Shown here: positions 4,892 through 5,159 of the stretch, piece after piece | How positions within the stretch are numbered: position 1 is the first letter of the stretch | Layout of the letters: each line of letters opens with the position of its first letter | Origin: Betaproteobacteria bacterium | GTDB lineage: Bacteria; Pseudomonadota; Gammaproteobacteria; Burkholderiales; Rhodocyclaceae | Assembly (NCBI GenBank): GCA_028868235.1 | Contig: JAGWUW010000210.1 | Coordinates: 1 to 5,159, forward strand | Length of the DNA: 5,159 nucleotides | Reading direction: 5' to 3' | Program-made: the position numbers and the translations under genes | The notes under the pieces: model-generated | Databases searched by the model: none | What the model was told of the DNA's origin: nothing | What the model saw: the letters and a program-made list of their open reading frames with translations, nothing else

Positions 4892-5159
4892 TTAATCCTT
4901 AACCCAAATTTCTCTTTGGTGACCGCGCCTATCAAAGAACAAAATAACTTCGCTGTCCCCTCCAGAAATTGAGACGAGTTTCGTACCGGGTTCTACATCT
5001 TTGAAGGTGGCATCACTATCCGGAATGATACGATCATTGCGATATTCGCTCTCATCGACGTCTCTAAATATGAGATTTTGGCAAGACGTCCAAGCGACCA
5101 ACTTAAACCACCTCGGTTTGAATCCGGGCTTTTGCCAATCTTCGAATTCGGTCCATTCT
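4892..5159 (-). CDS. Unrecognised protein, C-terminal part only
   Basis: The frame is open from the right edge of the window to TAA at 4892-4894, giving 88 residues of a longer protein; the start lies outside. A TTG at 5099-5101 could act as an internal start but has no good ribosome binding site, and the codons before it read naturally (EWTEFEDWQKPGFKPRWFKL), so continuation is preferred. The sequence is charged, with no signal peptide or membrane helix in view, and has a probable beta-rich end (KLVSISGGDSEVILFFDRRG). I recognise no domain. It is visibly more AT-rich than the rest of the window, which may mark recent acquisition. It is convergent with the small membrane-protein gene, with a hairpin between the stops. 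Confidence 0.6.
   Translation of the reverse strand, partial: EWTEFEDWQKPGFKPRWFKLVAWTSCQNLIFRDVDESEYRNDRIIPDSDATFKDVEPGTKLVSISGGDSEVILFFDRRGHQREIWVKD

Noticed and set aside
1..5159. tRNA, rRNA, CRISPR, insertion sequence or integration-site features
   Set aside because: I saw no cloverleaf-like sequence, regularly spaced direct repeats, transposase motifs or terminal inverted repeats. The inverted repeats present are short and intergenic.

Overview
The window reads as an accessory stretch of a GC-rich alphaproteobacterium, most likely a sphingomonad (Novosphingobium/Sphingobium/Sphingopyxis group). Support for this: GC-rich codon usage, the periplasmic-protein motif EIIVTG near a mature N-terminus (common in sphingomonad exported proteins), and a perfect alphaproteobacterial-type LexA box (GAAC-N7-GAAC). 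This placement is inference; no rRNA or marker gene is present.

Layout. Positions 1-371 hold the tail of an unrecognised gene, possibly broken by frameshift and stop. Positions 368-2806 form what looks like one short plus-strand operon: a promoter-like sequence, an 18-nt palindrome, a 43-residue acidic peptide with a Thr/Ser/Cys-containing C-terminus, a strong intergenic hairpin, an M50-family membrane zinc metallopeptidase with a PqqD/RRE-like N-terminal region, and a translationally coupled LpxL/HtrB-like acyltransferase with an extra C-terminal domain. The arrangement (tiny precursor-like gene, hairpin, then modifying or processing enzymes) is that of a RiPP (ribosomally made, post-translationally modified peptide) locus. 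None of the classical RiPP enzymes (radical SAM, YcaO, LanM/LanB, lasso B/C) is visible. The working model is that the peptide is recognised through the RRE-like domain, cleaved at or in the inner membrane by the M50 enzyme and acylated or otherwise altered by the LpxL-like protein, giving a lipidated or membrane-active peptide. This is the best candidate in the window for an undescribed system.

A secreted protein of unknown function follows (2915-3640), convergent with a secreted lytic transglycosylase on the minus strand (3673-4572); a strong hairpin sits between their 3' ends. The divergent region upstream of the transglycosylase carries a near-perfect 18-bp inverted repeat whose left arm overlaps a perfect LexA box. 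Immediately after it, behind a strong Shine-Dalgarno, is a 50-residue single-pass membrane protein. That arrangement suggests a DNA-damage-induced small membrane protein, by analogy with Caulobacter SidA or E. coli TisB.

The right end is visibly more AT-rich and holds the C-terminal part of an unrecognised minus-strand gene that runs off the window. No RNA genes, insertion sequences or CRISPR arrays were seen.
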